A stretch of 64,000 nt of DNA from Prochlorococcus sp. AG-402-B19 (GCA_003279615.1 QCHM01000002.1:62001-126000); one strand, 5' to 3'. Positions 47,526 through 57,112 are shown, counted from the first letter of the stretch. Numbers and translations are program-made. The notes: a model not told the origin generated them from the letters alone.

Positions 47526-47667
47526 TCGACTCTCCTTACTTTATTTGACTTAAATAAGCCTATCTCTTCAAGGTTCAATTAAGTTCGCCATTCTCTATTT
47601 TTAAATACTAGATTTAAGCAAAATCATAAAGAAAATTGGTTATTACAATGGAAAAAGCTTTATTTCT

Positions 47668-48603
47668 ATGGCATTAAACGGTTTTAAGGATTATTTCAAA
47701 GTTCTTGGCATTAAAAGAAATGCTACTGATAAGGAAATAAAAAATGCCTTTAGACAACTTGCTAGAAAATCGCATCCTGACTTACATCCTCATGATGTTG
47801 AGGCTGAGTCAAAATTTAAAGAAATCAATGAAGCGTATGAAATTCTGTCTGACCAGGAGAAAAAAAAGTCTTATGAAAAATATCTAAGTTATTGGCTGAA
47901 CGATCGAAATGAAAAATATGATGATTTTGATAGGAAAAATAATTATATTGGCTTTGATGATTTTATAAATTTTGATGATTTTCTGAGTGATTTACTTGGC
48001 AGGTTTAATGAGGTTGGTCAAGAAATTTATTCAAATATATCTTCAGAAAATAAGGCTAATTCATTAAATCTGGATGCTGAGTTCAATTTGCAAATTACTT
48101 TTGTAGAAGCTCTTAATGGAACAAAAAAGATTCTATTAGTGAATGATGAACGTATTGAGGTTGATATTCCACAAGGAATTCAAACAGGATCAAAAATATG
48201 TATTAAAAATAAGGGTAACATTCAGATGGGGAAAGCTAAAAGAGGTGATTTATTACTTAAAGTAACTGTGAAATCTCATCCGATTTGGAAAGTCAAAGGT
48301 CTAGATATTTATGCAGATTTACCTATTTCTCTAGATGAACTTGCCTTGGGTGCAAATATTGAAGTTGCATTACCTCAAGGAGATACATATTTATTAATTC
48401 CTTCTGGAAGTTTGCCTGAACAAAAGATCAAATTAGAAGGCCAAGGGATTCAATATTTAGATGCTAAAGGTGATTTGTTTTTTACTTTAAAATTAAAGTT
48501 ACCTGAAAAGTGGTCTAATGAGGAGTTGGAACTTCTTAAAAAGCTTAGATCTGTGCGAATAGATGAACCTCGTTCAAGTTGGTTCGATCAGGCTTGCACT
48601 TGA
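47668..48603 (+). CDS. DnaJ/CbpA-type co-chaperone
   Basis: The 311-residue protein has an N-terminal J domain (residues 8-72, with the HPD motif in RKSHPDLHPH), an acidic Asp/Phe-rich linker (about 85-115) in place of a Gly/Phe region, and two C-terminal substrate-binding domains (FVEALNGTKKILL, HPIWKVKGLDIYADLPISL). There is no zinc-finger cysteine repeat, so it is a type II DnaJ of CbpA form. It stimulates DnaK. hemB follows 34 bp later on the same strand. Confidence 0.9.
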   Translation: MALNGFKDYFKVLGIKRNATDKEIKNAFRQLARKSHPDLHPHDVEAESKFKEINEAYEILSDQEKKKSYEKYLSYWLNDRNEKYDDFDRKNNYIGFDDFINFDDFLSDLLGRFNEVGQEIYSNISSENKANSLNLDAEFNLQITFVEALNGTKKILLVNDERIEVDIPQGIQTGSKICIKNKGNIQMGKAKRGDLLLKVTVKSHPIWKVKGLDIYADLPISLDELALGANIEVALPQGDTYLLIPSGSLPEQKIKLEGQGIQYLDAKGDLFFTLKLKLPEKWSNEELELLKKLRSVRIDEPRSSWFDQACT

Positions 48604-48637
48604 AGGCAGTAAAATATAGTTATCTCTATTGGTCCAT

Positions 48638-49639
48638 ATGGATCTTACTTATCGGCCCCGTCGTCTTCGTAGAACAAACTCTTTAAGAGATATGGTTAGA
48701 GAGAATTTTGTCTCTCCTTCTGATTTTATCTATCCTCTTTTTGTTCATGAAGGTTCGGATATTCAAGAAATAGCAGCGATGCCAGGTTCATTTCGCTGGT
48801 CAATAGATGGATTAGTTGATGAAGTTAAGCGTGCGTGGAATCTTGGAATTAGATGCGTCGTTCTTTTCCCAAAAGTTCCAGACGATAAAAAAACAGAAGA
48901 TGGGGCTGAATGTTTTAACGAAAAAGGTTTAATACCTAGGGCTATCGAAAGATTGAAAATGGAGATACCTGAAATGTCTGTTATGACTGATGTTGCTCTA
49001 GATCCTTATTCTTGTGATGGTCATGATGGAATAGTGAGTGATGAAGGGATAATTCTAAATGATGAAACAGTTAATTATTTGTGTAAACAAGCAATTGTTC
49101 AGGCACAATCTGGAGCAGATTTAATTGGTCCGAGTGACATGATGGATGGAAGAGTTGGAGCAATCAGAGAAGCTTTAGATGATGAAGGTTTTGAACATGT
49201 AGGCATTATTAGTTATACAGCTAAATATTCATCAGCATATTACGGACCTTTTAGAGAAGCTTTAGATTCTGCTCCTAGATCATTATCAAATAAGCCTATT
49301 CCGAAAAATAAAAATACTTATCAGATGGATCCAGCCAATTCTAGAGAAGCAATAACAGAAGCTCAACTGGACGAACAAGAAGGATCTGACATCCTTATGG
49401 TCAAACCAGGTTTGGCTTACTTAGATATTATTTACCGTTTAAGAGAAGAATCAGAATTGCCTATCGCTGCTTATAACGTAAGCGGAGAGTATTCTATGGT
49501 CAAAGCTACTTCTCAAAGAGGTTGGATAGATGAAAAGGCAATTGTTTTGGAAACTTTATTGAGTTTTAAAAGAGCAGGAGCCGACCTGATCCTTACATAT
49601 CACGCTTGTGATGCTGCAGGATGGTTAAAAGAATCATAG
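48638..49639 (+). CDS. hemB: Delta-aminolevulinic acid dehydratase (porphobilinogen synthase)
   Basis: HemB condenses two 5-aminolevulinates into porphobilinogen, feeding chlorophyll, haem and cobamide synthesis. ATG 48638 gives 333 residues starting MDLTYRPRRLRR; a TTG nine bases upstream is unlikely. The two Schiff-base lysines lie in SYTAKYSSAYYGPFR and LMVKPGLAYLD. The metal loop DVALDPYSCDGHDG has Asp residues instead of the cysteine cluster of the zinc type, so it should be magnesium- or potassium-dependent, as in other phototrophs. Confidence 0.96.
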   Translation: MDLTYRPRRLRRTNSLRDMVRENFVSPSDFIYPLFVHEGSDIQEIAAMPGSFRWSIDGLVDEVKRAWNLGIRCVVLFPKVPDDKKTEDGAECFNEKGLIPRAIERLKMEIPEMSVMTDVALDPYSCDGHDGIVSDEGIILNDETVNYLCKQAIVQAQSGADLIGPSDMMDGRVGAIREALDDEGFEHVGIISYTAKYSSAYYGPFREALDSAPRSLSNKPIPKNKNTYQMDPANSREAITEAQLDEQEGSDILMVKPGLAYLDIIYRLREESELPIAAYNVSGEYSMVKATSQRGWIDEKAIVLETLLSFKRAGADLILTYHACDAAGWLKES

Positions 49640-49685
49640 AGTTGATTAAGATAGTTATTAAAAGTTTGAATTTCAAATCAATTTA

Positions 49686-50090
49686 ATGGTAAAAAAACAG
49701 TCTGATTTAAATATTAAAAGTGTTCACCGTCTTGGCCATGTAGCTATAAGAGTCGATGATGTAGATAGGGCTAAAAGCTTTTATTTGAGCTTGGGTATGA
49801 AGCTTGTTTGGGATGATACAGATTGGTGTTACTTAGAGGCTGGAGAGAGTAGAGATGGCTTAGCATTACTTGGTCCGGGTTATAAAGCTGCTGGTCCACA
49901 TTTTGCATTTCATTTCACTAATAAGGATGAGATAGAAAGAATTCATAATTCTCTAAAGAGCCAAGGTATGAAGGTTGGTGCTTTGCATGACCATCGTGAT
50001 GGTACTTCTTCTTTTTACTTAAAAGATACAGAAGGTAATTGGTTGGAAATGCTTTATCACCCATCAACAGGGATACCAACAAATCAATAG
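49686..50090 (+). CDS. VOC-family (glyoxalase-like) protein
   Basis: This 134-residue protein has the vicinal-oxygen-chelate fold: HVAIRVDDVDRAKSFYLSLG near the N-terminus with the first metal His, FAFHFTNKDE with another, and FYLKDTEGNWLEMLYHP with the C-terminal Glu. The pattern is like glyoxalase I or fosfomycin-resistance-type enzymes, but the substrate cannot be read. It sits between hemB and mutS2 on the same strand, 46 and 16 bp away. Confidence 0.85.
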   Translation: MVKKQSDLNIKSVHRLGHVAIRVDDVDRAKSFYLSLGMKLVWDDTDWCYLEAGESRDGLALLGPGYKAAGPHFAFHFTNKDEIERIHNSLKSQGMKVGALHDHRDGTSSFYLKDTEGNWLEMLYHPSTGIPTNQ

Positions 50091-50106
50091 ACTTTCTAGT
50101 AGATAT

Positions 50107-52521
50107 ATGGGTTCAACAGTCAATTATGAAGATTCTAAAAAGACACAAATTTTTTTGGAGTCTTTAAATTTACTTGAGTGGCCAACGGTTTGTAGTCATT
50201 TGTCTACATTTGCGATTACCCAACAAGGTCGTAAGAAATGTACAAGCTTTGACTTGCCATTAGACGTATCTTTAAGCCAGGAGCTATTGTGCCAAACATT
50301 AGAAATAGGATCACTAGATAGCACTCTTGATGGTGGAATATCCTTTCAAGGTATTCATGATTTAGAAAATATTCTTTTGATATGCTCAAAAGGCGGTATA
50401 GCTACAGGCGAAGATTTAATAAAAGTAGCTGAAACGTTAAGAGCTGCTAGAAAATTACGAAAACTAATATTTGATCCATTGATACGTCCACGACTTTCTG
50501 AATTGCTTCTACGCATTGCAACTTTGCCAGAGTTGCAAACACTCCTAGAGTTTGGCTTGGATGAGGGAGGGCGAATTGCTGATCGTGCTAGTACGAAGCT
50601 TTCTGAATTGCGTAGGCATAGAAATTCTATATGTCTTCAAAGAAAAGATATTCTTCAAGATATTATACGGAAATATAGTGGATTGCTTCAAGATAATATT
50701 GTCTCAGAGAGGTACGGACGACCTGTTTTAGCATTTAAGGCGGGAACTTCTGATCAGATTAAAGGAATGGTTCATGATAGTTCAGCTTCTGGGAATACGA
50801 TATTTGTTGAACCACAAGCTGTGATTTTAATAGGAAATCGTTTAGCTCAGATAGATTCTCAAATTTCTGATGAAGAGAGAAGACTTCTTGCTAATTGGAG
50901 TAACCAGGTTGGCATGAATACAAATGTAATTACTCATTTAGGAGAGATACTTTTGGAGATTGAGTTTTCATTAGCAAGAGCACGATATTCGAAATGGCTT
51001 GACGGGGTACCAGCAATTCTTGAGGAAGACGAAAATACATTCTTTAAGATTAATGATTTTCGCCATCCTTTATTAGTATGGAATGACTTCCATGAGAGAA
51101 AGAATACAGTTATTCCAACTAGCTTTGATGTTTCTCCTGATTTAAGGGTTGTAGCGATTACAGGTCCTAATACTGGAGGCAAAACAGTTGCTTTGAAAAG
51201 CATTGGTCTTGCAGCCTTGATGGCAAAATCAGGTTTACTTTTGCCATGTACAGGCTCACCAAAATTACCATGGTGTAAGAATATTTTAGCTGATATTGGT
51301 GATGAACAATCATTGCAGCAAAGTCTATCGACATTTAGTGGACATATACGTCGTATATGTCGAATACTTGATGCTATATCTTTTTGCCCTGGTACGACCC
51401 TTGTCCTTTTAGATGAAGTCGGAGCAGGAACGGATCCAACTGAAGGTACAGCTTTAGCTATGGCTTTGTTAAAGATAATGGCTGATAGAGCAAGATTAAC
51501 TATTGCGACTACTCATTTTGGAGAATTAAAAGCACTTAAATATAGTGATTCTAGATTTGAAAATGCTTCAGTTTCTTTCGATAGTGAAACAATAAAACCA
51601 ACCTTTCATTTGAAATGGGGAATTCCTGGTCGAAGTAATGCTATTGAGATTTCAAAAAGACTTGGTCTTGATGCTGAAGTCATTAAAAATGCACAAAAAT
51701 TTATTAATCCTGAAAGCGTTGATAATGTCAATCGAGTGATTCAAGGTTTAGAGAAACAAAGAGAGAGGCAACAATCTGCAGCTGAGGATGCTGCTGCCTT
51801 ATTGGCTAAAACTGAATTATTACATGAAGAATTACTTAATAGTTGGAAGAAACAACGTCAACAATCGGAAGAGTTTAATGAACAAGGAAGATTCAAATTG
51901 GAATCATCAATTCGAGAAGGTCAAAAAGAAGTTAGACATTTGATTAAACGTCTGCGTGATCAAAATGCTAGTGGTGAGACAGCGAGACTTGCAGGCCAAC
52001 GATTACGGCAACTGGAGAAGGACTATCGAGGTGATAAGAAAACTCAGCGTATACGGAGTTGGTCTCCAAAGATTGGGGACAAAGTTAGGTTGTCTTCTAT
52101 TGGTAAAGCAGGTGAAATAATTTCTTTCTCAGATGATGGCAATCAATTAACAGTCTTATGTGGTGTTTTTCGAAGTACAGTTAGTCTAAGTGAAGTAGAA
52201 AGTCTCGATGGCCAGAAGGCAGAAATAAATACATTTGTGAAAGTACAGACTTCTAACGGAAGAAAGAATTTTTCCTTAGTACGTACAAAAAAAAATACTT
52301 TAGATGTGAGAGGTTTGCGGGTGCATGAAGCAGAGGGTGTAATTGAAGAAAAGCTGAGAAATTGCTCTGGAGCTTTGTGGGTTATTCATGGCATTGGTTC
52401 TGGAAAACTTAAAAAAGGTTTGAGGAAATGGTTTGACTCACTGCCTTATATTGAAAAAGTAGCCGATGCTGAAGCTTGTGACGGGGGGGCTGGATGTAGT
52501 GTTATATGGATGGTTGATTAG
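50107..52521 (+). CDS. mutS2: MutS2 family ATPase/endonuclease
   Basis: MutS2 suppresses homologous recombination or acts in ribosome rescue in different bacteria. The 804-residue protein has the MutS-type core and ATPase with Walker A GPNTGGKTVALK, VLLDEVGAGTDPTEG and TTHFGELK, a long coiled coil (about 540-650, with EKQRERQQSAAEDAAALLAK), a KOW-like region and a C-terminal Smr domain (LDVRGLRVHEAEGVI, VIHGIGSGKLKKGLRKW). It lacks the mismatch-recognition domain, as expected. It is in the hemB-obg plus-strand block. Confidence 0.94.
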   Translation: MGSTVNYEDSKKTQIFLESLNLLEWPTVCSHLSTFAITQQGRKKCTSFDLPLDVSLSQELLCQTLEIGSLDSTLDGGISFQGIHDLENILLICSKGGIATGEDLIKVAETLRAARKLRKLIFDPLIRPRLSELLLRIATLPELQTLLEFGLDEGGRIADRASTKLSELRRHRNSICLQRKDILQDIIRKYSGLLQDNIVSERYGRPVLAFKAGTSDQIKGMVHDSSASGNTIFVEPQAVILIGNRLAQIDSQISDEERRLLANWSNQVGMNTNVITHLGEILLEIEFSLARARYSKWLDGVPAILEEDENTFFKINDFRHPLLVWNDFHERKNTVIPTSFDVSPDLRVVAITGPNTGGKTVALKSIGLAALMAKSGLLLPCTGSPKLPWCKNILADIGDEQSLQQSLSTFSGHIRRICRILDAISFCPGTTLVLLDEVGAGTDPTEGTALAMALLKIMADRARLTIATTHFGELKALKYSDSRFENASVSFDSETIKPTFHLKWGIPGRSNAIEISKRLGLDAEVIKNAQKFINPESVDNVNRVIQGLEKQRERQQSAAEDAAALLAKTELLHEELLNSWKKQRQQSEEFNEQGRFKLESSIREGQKEVRHLIKRLRDQNASGETARLAGQRLRQLEKDYRGDKKTQRIRSWSPKIGDKVRLSSIGKAGEIISFSDDGNQLTVLCGVFRSTVSLSEVESLDGQKAEINTFVKVQTSNGRKNFSLVRTKKNTLDVRGLRVHEAEGVIEEKLRNCSGALWVIHGIGSGKLKKGLRKWFDSLPYIEKVADAEACDGGAGCSVIWMVD

Positions 52522-52621
52522 CTTTAAATTAATAATTAGAAAAAGTGTTTTCAAATTCTTTTATTTAGCAAGAATGAATTTAAGAATTATTATTTAGGCT
52601 ATAGATGATAGATATTTCTAA

Positions 52622-53611
52622 ATGCAATTTATTGACCAGGCTATTATTGATGTCAAAGCAGGTTCAGGTGGTGATGGTATTTCTGCTTTTAGACGGGAAA
52701 AGTATGTTCCAGCAGGTGGGCCTGCTGGAGGAGATGGAGGACATGGTGGAAATGTTGTTCTAGAGGCTGATGATAATTTGCAAACTCTCTTAGATTTCAA
52801 ATTTCAGAAATTAATTTCTGCTGAAAATGGTTCTAGAGGTGGTCCTAATAAATGTACTGGAGCATCAGGAAAAGACACTGTACTTAAAGTTCCATGCGGA
52901 ACGGAGGTGAGACATATTTCTACAAACATCATTCTTGGGGATTTAACTTATCAAGGTCAGCAACTGATCGTTGCTTTTGGGGGACAAGGGGGGTTTGGTA
53001 ACGCCCGCTATTTATCAAATAGTAATAGAGCGCCTGAGAAATTCACTGAGGGGAAAGAAGGAGAAGAATGGTCATTACAATTGGAATTAAAACTTTTAGC
53101 AGAAGTTGGAATTATTGGGTTGCCAAATGCAGGAAAAAGCACGTTAATTTCTGTACTCTCTTCTGCAAGGCCGAAAATTGCTGATTATCCGTTTACAACT
53201 TTAATTCCTAATCTAGGAGTAGTAAGAAGACCCTCAGGGGATGGAACGGTTTTTGCTGATATTCCTGGCCTCATCTCTGGAGCATCAAAAGGAATTGGAC
53301 TAGGGCATGACTTCCTCAGACATATTGAAAGAACAAAGGTTTTGCTTCATTTAATCGATTCAGCATCAAACGATCCTATAAATGATTTAAAAACTATTGA
53401 TCAGGAATTAATGTCTTATGGTCATGGTTTGATTTCTAGACCTAGGATTTTTGTGCTTAATAAAAAAGAACTTTTACATAAGAATGACATGAATAAACTT
53501 TTAAATAAAATTGAGCAGCTAACCGAAAAAAAAGTATATGTGATTTCCGCTATAACAAAATCTGGTTTGGATGATTTGTTGAGTTCTATTTGGAACGAAC
53601 TTGGATATTAA
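52622..53611 (+). CDS. obg: GTPase Obg
   Basis: Obg is a ribosome-associated GTPase linked to 50S assembly and stress. The 329-residue protein starts with the Gly-rich Obg fold ([36 protein letters not shown]), followed by a G domain with [18 protein letters not shown] and NKKEL. The variable C-terminal OCT domain of some Obg proteins is absent, which is usual in cyanobacteria. It lies 100 bp after mutS2. Confidence 0.95.
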   Translation: MQFIDQAIIDVKAGSGGDGISAFRREKYVPAGGPAGGDGGHGGNVVLEADDNLQTLLDFKFQKLISAENGSRGGPNKCTGASGKDTVLKVPCGTEVRHISTNIILGDLTYQGQQLIVAFGGQGGFGNARYLSNSNRAPEKFTEGKEGEEWSLQLELKLLAEVGIIGLPNAGKSTLISVLSSARPKIADYPFTTLIPNLGVVRRPSGDGTVFADIPGLISGASKGIGLGHDFLRHIERTKVLLHLIDSASNDPINDLKTIDQELMSYGHGLISRPRIFVLNKKELLHKNDMNKLLNKIEQLTEKKVYVISAITKSGLDDLLSSIWNELGY

Positions 53612-53688
53612 TTAATTGTTATGAGTGAATCATACCTACTTGTCTTGGCACTATTTATTGGTCATAACTAAAGAGAGTATTTACAATT

Positions 53689-53871
53689 ATGGATTTTTAC
53701 AGTTGTTTTGATGGACAAGGGGAAATCATTGCCCGCTGCCAGACTGATCAAGATATTAATGTTCTAAAAAAAATGGGCAGACCAATAGCCGAGGTACGTC
53801 AAATGAAAAAGGAGGAATCAGTTGTATGTTCTCTAACTGGTAGCCCTTCAGATTTCAATATGGACTATTAA
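53689..53871 (+). CDS. Small conserved-looking protein of unknown function (60 aa)
   Basis: I do not recognise this 60-residue protein. It is hydrophilic with three cysteines (Cys6, Cys17, Cys47) and no membrane segment. Codon use is ordinary and a strong terminator follows the stop within 10 bp, so it is very likely a real gene. It is the last plus-strand gene before cp12, which converges on it through the same terminator. A DNA- or RNA-independent regulatory role is conceivable but not supported by sequence. Confidence 0.7.
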   Translation: MDFYSCFDGQGEIIARCQTDQDINVLKKMGRPIAEVRQMKKEESVVCSLTGSPSDFNMDY

Positions 53872-53880
53872 ATACAATGA

Positions 53881-53925
53881 TTAAATAAAAAAAGGAGTGT
53901 CTTGAACACTCCTTTTTTTATTTAA
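53881..53925. terminator. Bidirectional terminator between the 60-aa gene and cp12
   Basis: A perfect 20-bp stem pairs 53881-53900 with 53906-53925 across a 5-base loop. The A tract in the left arm and the T tract in the right arm make it a good intrinsic terminator on both strands. The cp12 stop codon at 53922-53924 lies within the right arm. Confidence 0.92.
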
Positions 53926-54140
53926 TCGTCGTATACCAAGCATTCTGGTTCATCTGGATTTGCATCACAGAAAAGTTCCAATGCATTTGGATCATGCTTG
54001 TCTTCAGGATGATGTTCTTTATATTCCTTAAGAGAATTAAGTTCATCTTCTAAGTGATGGAGCTTAGATTCGTTTCCCTGAGCCTTTGCTGCTTGAATCT
54101 CAGATTCATCCTTCTGAATATGCTCGTCAATGGTTTTCAT
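53922..54140 (-). CDS. cp12: CP12-type Calvin-cycle regulator with C-terminal cysteine pair only
   Basis: CP12 bridges GAPDH and phosphoribulokinase in the dark and inactivates them. The 72-residue protein has the CP12 C-terminal signature FCDANPDEPECLVYDD with its two cysteines, which form the GAPDH-binding disulfide. The usual N-terminal cysteine pair, which binds phosphoribulokinase, is absent: the N-terminal part MKTIDEHIQKDESEIQAAKA is a charged helix. This form is known to me from marine picocyanobacteria. Its upstream region is 167 bp long. Confidence 0.9.
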   Translation of the reverse strand: MKTIDEHIQKDESEIQAAKAQGNESKLHHLEDELNSLKEYKEHHPEDKHDPNALELFCDANPDEPECLVYDD

Positions 54141-54307
54141 AGCGTCTTGTAAGAGCAGGATCTTTTGACAAATATAAGATAATTATGATGGAGGAATATT
54201 GCACGTGGTTTGTAAATTTGGTTGGATTTCCTCACCATTTCCTGACTTAAGACCTTTATAAAGTCTCTTTTGCAGGCTTCCTCCTTGAAAAGAATTGGTA
54301 GATTTAT

Positions 54308-54970
54308 TCAACTATCAAGTTTTTTTAGCTTCCTTTGACTTTCTAAAAAATCAAAAACGCTCTTATCTCCTATATCTGCTTCTGCTGGCAAGTTGAATTT
54401 CCTTATTCCCATTATTAGTAATAGTAAGGATGACACCAGTAGCATTGTAAAAGTAAATCTTTCATTAGCTAATTCAGTTAAATATCCAATTAAAGCTATT
54501 GGAATAAAAACCGTTATCCCTATTGCTTCAATTCTTCTAAAACAGAAAAACTCTTTAAAACCAATCCCTGTTAATGCAGCAAAAAGTGGACCGATAAGTA
54601 ATATTGATTTTGGATTTTCTTTAAGACCATAGATGATATTTGTTAACCCAAAATGATATGCAAGTACTGCAAGTCCAATACAACCTATGACCCAAAAAAT
54701 GGTCAGTGCTTGATGTAAAGGCCTTAAATATATGTGTATCCACTTAAGACTAAAACCCATACTTATTGACATACCAAGTAGCCAAATCCATATTTGATGA
54801 GATCCATTGGCAATCCATTGAGCTATTCCTATTGAAAAGAATAAGCCGCACAAAAGGATTGATATGCGGTAAAAGAGAACTTCTTTTTTATCATTAGAAG
54901 TTACTATAAAATCACCATAAACTCCTTGAATTGAATCAGAAGATTGAAAGTGGAAATTGTCTTTTTTCAT
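54308..54970 (-). CDS. DUF2301-like integral membrane protein
   Basis: The 220-residue protein has about six to seven hydrophobic segments after a soluble N-terminal stretch (SIQGVYGDFIVTSNDKKEV). It resembles a cyanobacterial family of unknown function that I know as DUF2301; the label is from memory. FFCFRRIEAIGITVFIPIALI is one of the clearer segments. It begins 1 bp downstream of the GST-like gene on the same strand, so the two are probably cotranscribed. No function is known. Confidence 0.75.
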   Translation of the reverse strand: MKKDNFHFQSSDSIQGVYGDFIVTSNDKKEVLFYRISILLCGLFFSIGIAQWIANGSHQIWIWLLGMSISMGFSLKWIHIYLRPLHQALTIFWVIGCIGLAVLAYHFGLTNIIYGLKENPKSILLIGPLFAALTGIGFKEFFCFRRIEAIGITVFIPIALIGYLTELANERFTFTMLLVSSLLLLIMGIRKFNLPAEADIGDKSVFDFLESQRKLKKLDS

Positions 54971-54971
54971 T

Positions 54972-55946
54972 TTAGTAATTAATGATTTTGCTTATACTTT
55001 CACCTTTTGGAATGATACTACTTGGATTTAATGGAAATAAAGCTCCGAAATAATCTTTTCGCCAAGCATCTACATCACATGTTTTGTTAATATTATATAA
55101 ATTAAAAATAATTTTTCTCCATTTCATTATATTTGGAAATGATTTAATTGGCTTCTTGCTGCACTTGAATAGTGGTTCATAAATTGATTCCCATCTAATT
55201 AGAGTAGGGAATAGCCTTATATCAGCAATTGTTAACTCTTTACCACAAAGAAAAGGTCCGCTTGAATTAAGACTTCCTTCAATATTATTCAATGCAGAGA
55301 ATAAATCTTTAGAGGCTTTTTCATAAGCATTTTGATTTCTGGCAAACCCACATTTATATACTCCATTATTGATATTTTCCTGAATTATATTTTGCCATTT
55401 AATTATATTTTTATTATATTTCATTGGATTCAGATCGATGTTATTATCATTTAAAGGCCAGTTATTTAATATCTCTACAAGCTCAGCACTTTCATTATTG
55501 ATAAGTCTTAATTTTGATTTAGGTCCTTCACCTGGATCAAATAGCATTGGTACAGTTGCTCTTCTTGATTGATAATTGCCACATTTTCGATAAAGTTTTT
55601 GGAGAGTGCTACATCCTTTTATTGGTGGTTCTAATATCCATCTGCCTCCCGCAGTATCGACTTGAGCAATGTGAAGATTAATTGATTTATGTAATCCTTT
55701 TATCTCATATATCATCCAAGCTCTGTGAGCCCAAGGACAACTTTTGCCAACAATTAGTCCTGGCCTTTGATCGGGATCTCTATTTTTTAAATCTGCTTTG
55801 GTTGGGAGTTGAATTATTTTTTGAAGATTTACTGGTCTCTTATAATTTCCTTTTGAATCAGATGGTGCAAGTCCATTCATCAGAATTTTCCATTCAAAAT
55901 TCCAAATTTGTCTCGCAGCTTTTACAAATATTGTTGGTATGGCCAT
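54972..55946 (-). CDS. Glutathione S-transferase-like protein (glutathionyl-hydroquinone reductase type)
   Basis: The 324-residue protein has the xi-class GST/ECM4 architecture, longer than ordinary GSTs. The active-site Cys is in VGKSCPWAHRAWM (about residues 67-79), and the C-terminal helical domain carries CGKELTIADIRLFPTLIRWE. Such enzymes reduce glutathionylated quinones. The window also encodes glutathione synthetase and glutaredoxin. It precedes the DUF2301-like gene by 1 bp and is divergent from the aspA-like gene by 46 bp. Confidence 0.85.
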   Translation of the reverse strand: MAIPTIFVKAARQIWNFEWKILMNGLAPSDSKGNYKRPVNLQKIIQLPTKADLKNRDPDQRPGLIVGKSCPWAHRAWMIYEIKGLHKSINLHIAQVDTAGGRWILEPPIKGCSTLQKLYRKCGNYQSRRATVPMLFDPGEGPKSKLRLINNESAELVEILNNWPLNDNNIDLNPMKYNKNIIKWQNIIQENINNGVYKCGFARNQNAYEKASKDLFSALNNIEGSLNSSGPFLCGKELTIADIRLFPTLIRWESIYEPLFKCSKKPIKSFPNIMKWRKIIFNLYNINKTCDVDAWRKDYFGALFPLNPSSIIPKGESISKIINY

Positions 55947-55992
55947 GAATCTCTTTTAAGCTGATTTATATCTTTTGGTTTAGTTCTTGATC

Positions 55993-56901
55993 ATGCAGCT
56001 ACAAGTGCTTTTAGTTGCTGGTACTCATGGTAATGAAATAAATGGTATTTGGCTTTTTGAAGAATGGGAAAAATCATTCTTTTTAATAAATACTCATGGG
56101 ATTAAAACTTGTAAGGTAATTGGAAATCCTCAGGCGAAAAATGCTGGCAAAAGATATCTTCATAGCGATTTGAATCGTAGTTTCAGAGAAGAATCATTTG
56201 TATCCTTTGAAGCTTCAAATTTTGAAGAGATAAGAGCTAATGAATTAGTCAAACTTTATGGGATTTCAGGTGAAAATCCTTGTCAAATAGCTTTAGATTT
56301 TCATACCACCACAGCCTCTATGGGAAGTTGCTTGGTTGTTTATGGACGAAGGGGGGCGGATTTAGCATTGGCAGCTTTAATTCAACATAAATTAGGTTTA
56401 CCAATTTATCTTCATGAGTCTGATAAAAAACAAACGGGATTTTTAGTTGAATCTTGGCCTTGTGGACTTGTTGTCGAAATTGGCCCTGTAGGACAGGGAC
56501 TTTTAAATTCGAAAATTATTTCGCAGACAAAATTGATTCTTGAAAATTTGTTGGAACAAATTCAACAGGTTAAGCACTTAAATCTTTCATTTCCAGAGAA
56601 GTTGATAATCCATAGACACATAAAAAGTATTGATTTTCCAAGAGATGAAGCTGGTCATATTGATGGATATGTTCATTCTCTAAGGCAATCAAAGGATTGG
56701 CAGCCACTTAAGAAAAATGATGAGTTGTTTTATAAATTAAATGGAGAAACGATTAAGTTTGAAGAAGATGAAAATTATATTCCTGTGTTTATTAATGAAG
56801 CTGCTTATATGGAAAAAAATATTGCCATGAGCTTAACCAAAAGAGAATTATGGGATTTTCAGCAAGCTTGGGAACAATCACTTATTGATTTGATCAATTA
56901 A
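55993..56901 (+). CDS. Aspartoacylase/succinylglutamate desuccinylase-family zinc hydrolase
   Basis: This M14-like zinc enzyme would deacylate N-acyl amino acids such as N-acetylaspartate. In 302 residues it has VAGTHGNEINGI (zinc His and Glu), DLNRSF (substrate Arg), DFHTTTASMG (zinc His) and VVEIGPVGQGL (catalytic Glu). ATG 55993 is preferred over a TTG two codons upstream. It is commonly annotated aspartoacylase in marine picocyanobacteria; the true substrate is not established. Its 3' end overlaps the small minus-strand gene by 4 bp. Confidence 0.85.
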   Translation: MQLQVLLVAGTHGNEINGIWLFEEWEKSFFLINTHGIKTCKVIGNPQAKNAGKRYLHSDLNRSFREESFVSFEASNFEEIRANELVKLYGISGENPCQIALDFHTTTASMGSCLVVYGRRGADLALAALIQHKLGLPIYLHESDKKQTGFLVESWPCGLVVEIGPVGQGLLNSKIISQTKLILENLLEQIQQVKHLNLSFPEKLIIHRHIKSIDFPRDEAGHIDGYVHSLRQSKDWQPLKKNDELFYKLNGETIKFEEDENYIPVFINEAAYMEKNIAMSLTKRELWDFQQAWEQSLIDLIN

Positions 56902-57032
56902 CCAAAAGTTCTTTCACTCCAATAAACAATTGCTCCTTGGGATTCTAATTCGTCCTTTCTGTGACGAGCTTCAGCCAAAGGCACTCTCTCTTCAAGCTTA
57001 TGCCCATTAACCAGCCACTTGATTAGGACCAA
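56898..57032 (-). CDS. Unlisted 44-residue protein of unknown function
   Basis: This frame starts at TTG 57032 (MVLIKWLVNGHKLEERVPLA, then EARHRKDELESQGA and IVYWSERTFG) and stops at TAA in 56898-56900. A GAGGT sequence six bases upstream of the TTG is a well-placed ribosome-binding site, and an in-frame TGA lies just before it, which fixes the start. The product has a plausible small folded pattern: strand, helix of charged residues, strand. It is not hydrophobic enough for a membrane helix. It is convergent to the aspA-like gene and divergent from psbA. I do not know its function. Confidence 0.65.
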   Translation of the reverse strand: MVLIKWLVNGHKLEERVPLAEARHRKDELESQGAIVYWSERTFG

Positions 57033-57112
57033 TTTATGACCTCAAAAGTTAAATCTAAAGAGAACATTAAGCGTTTTAGGGTTCTATTTACTGATTGTCT
57101 TCATAAACTGTC

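Noticed and set aside
54230-54280. Short imperfect palindrome (AGAC/GTCT around TTTATAAA) upstream of cp12
   Set aside because: A mismatch and AT-only centre make it indistinguishable from chance.
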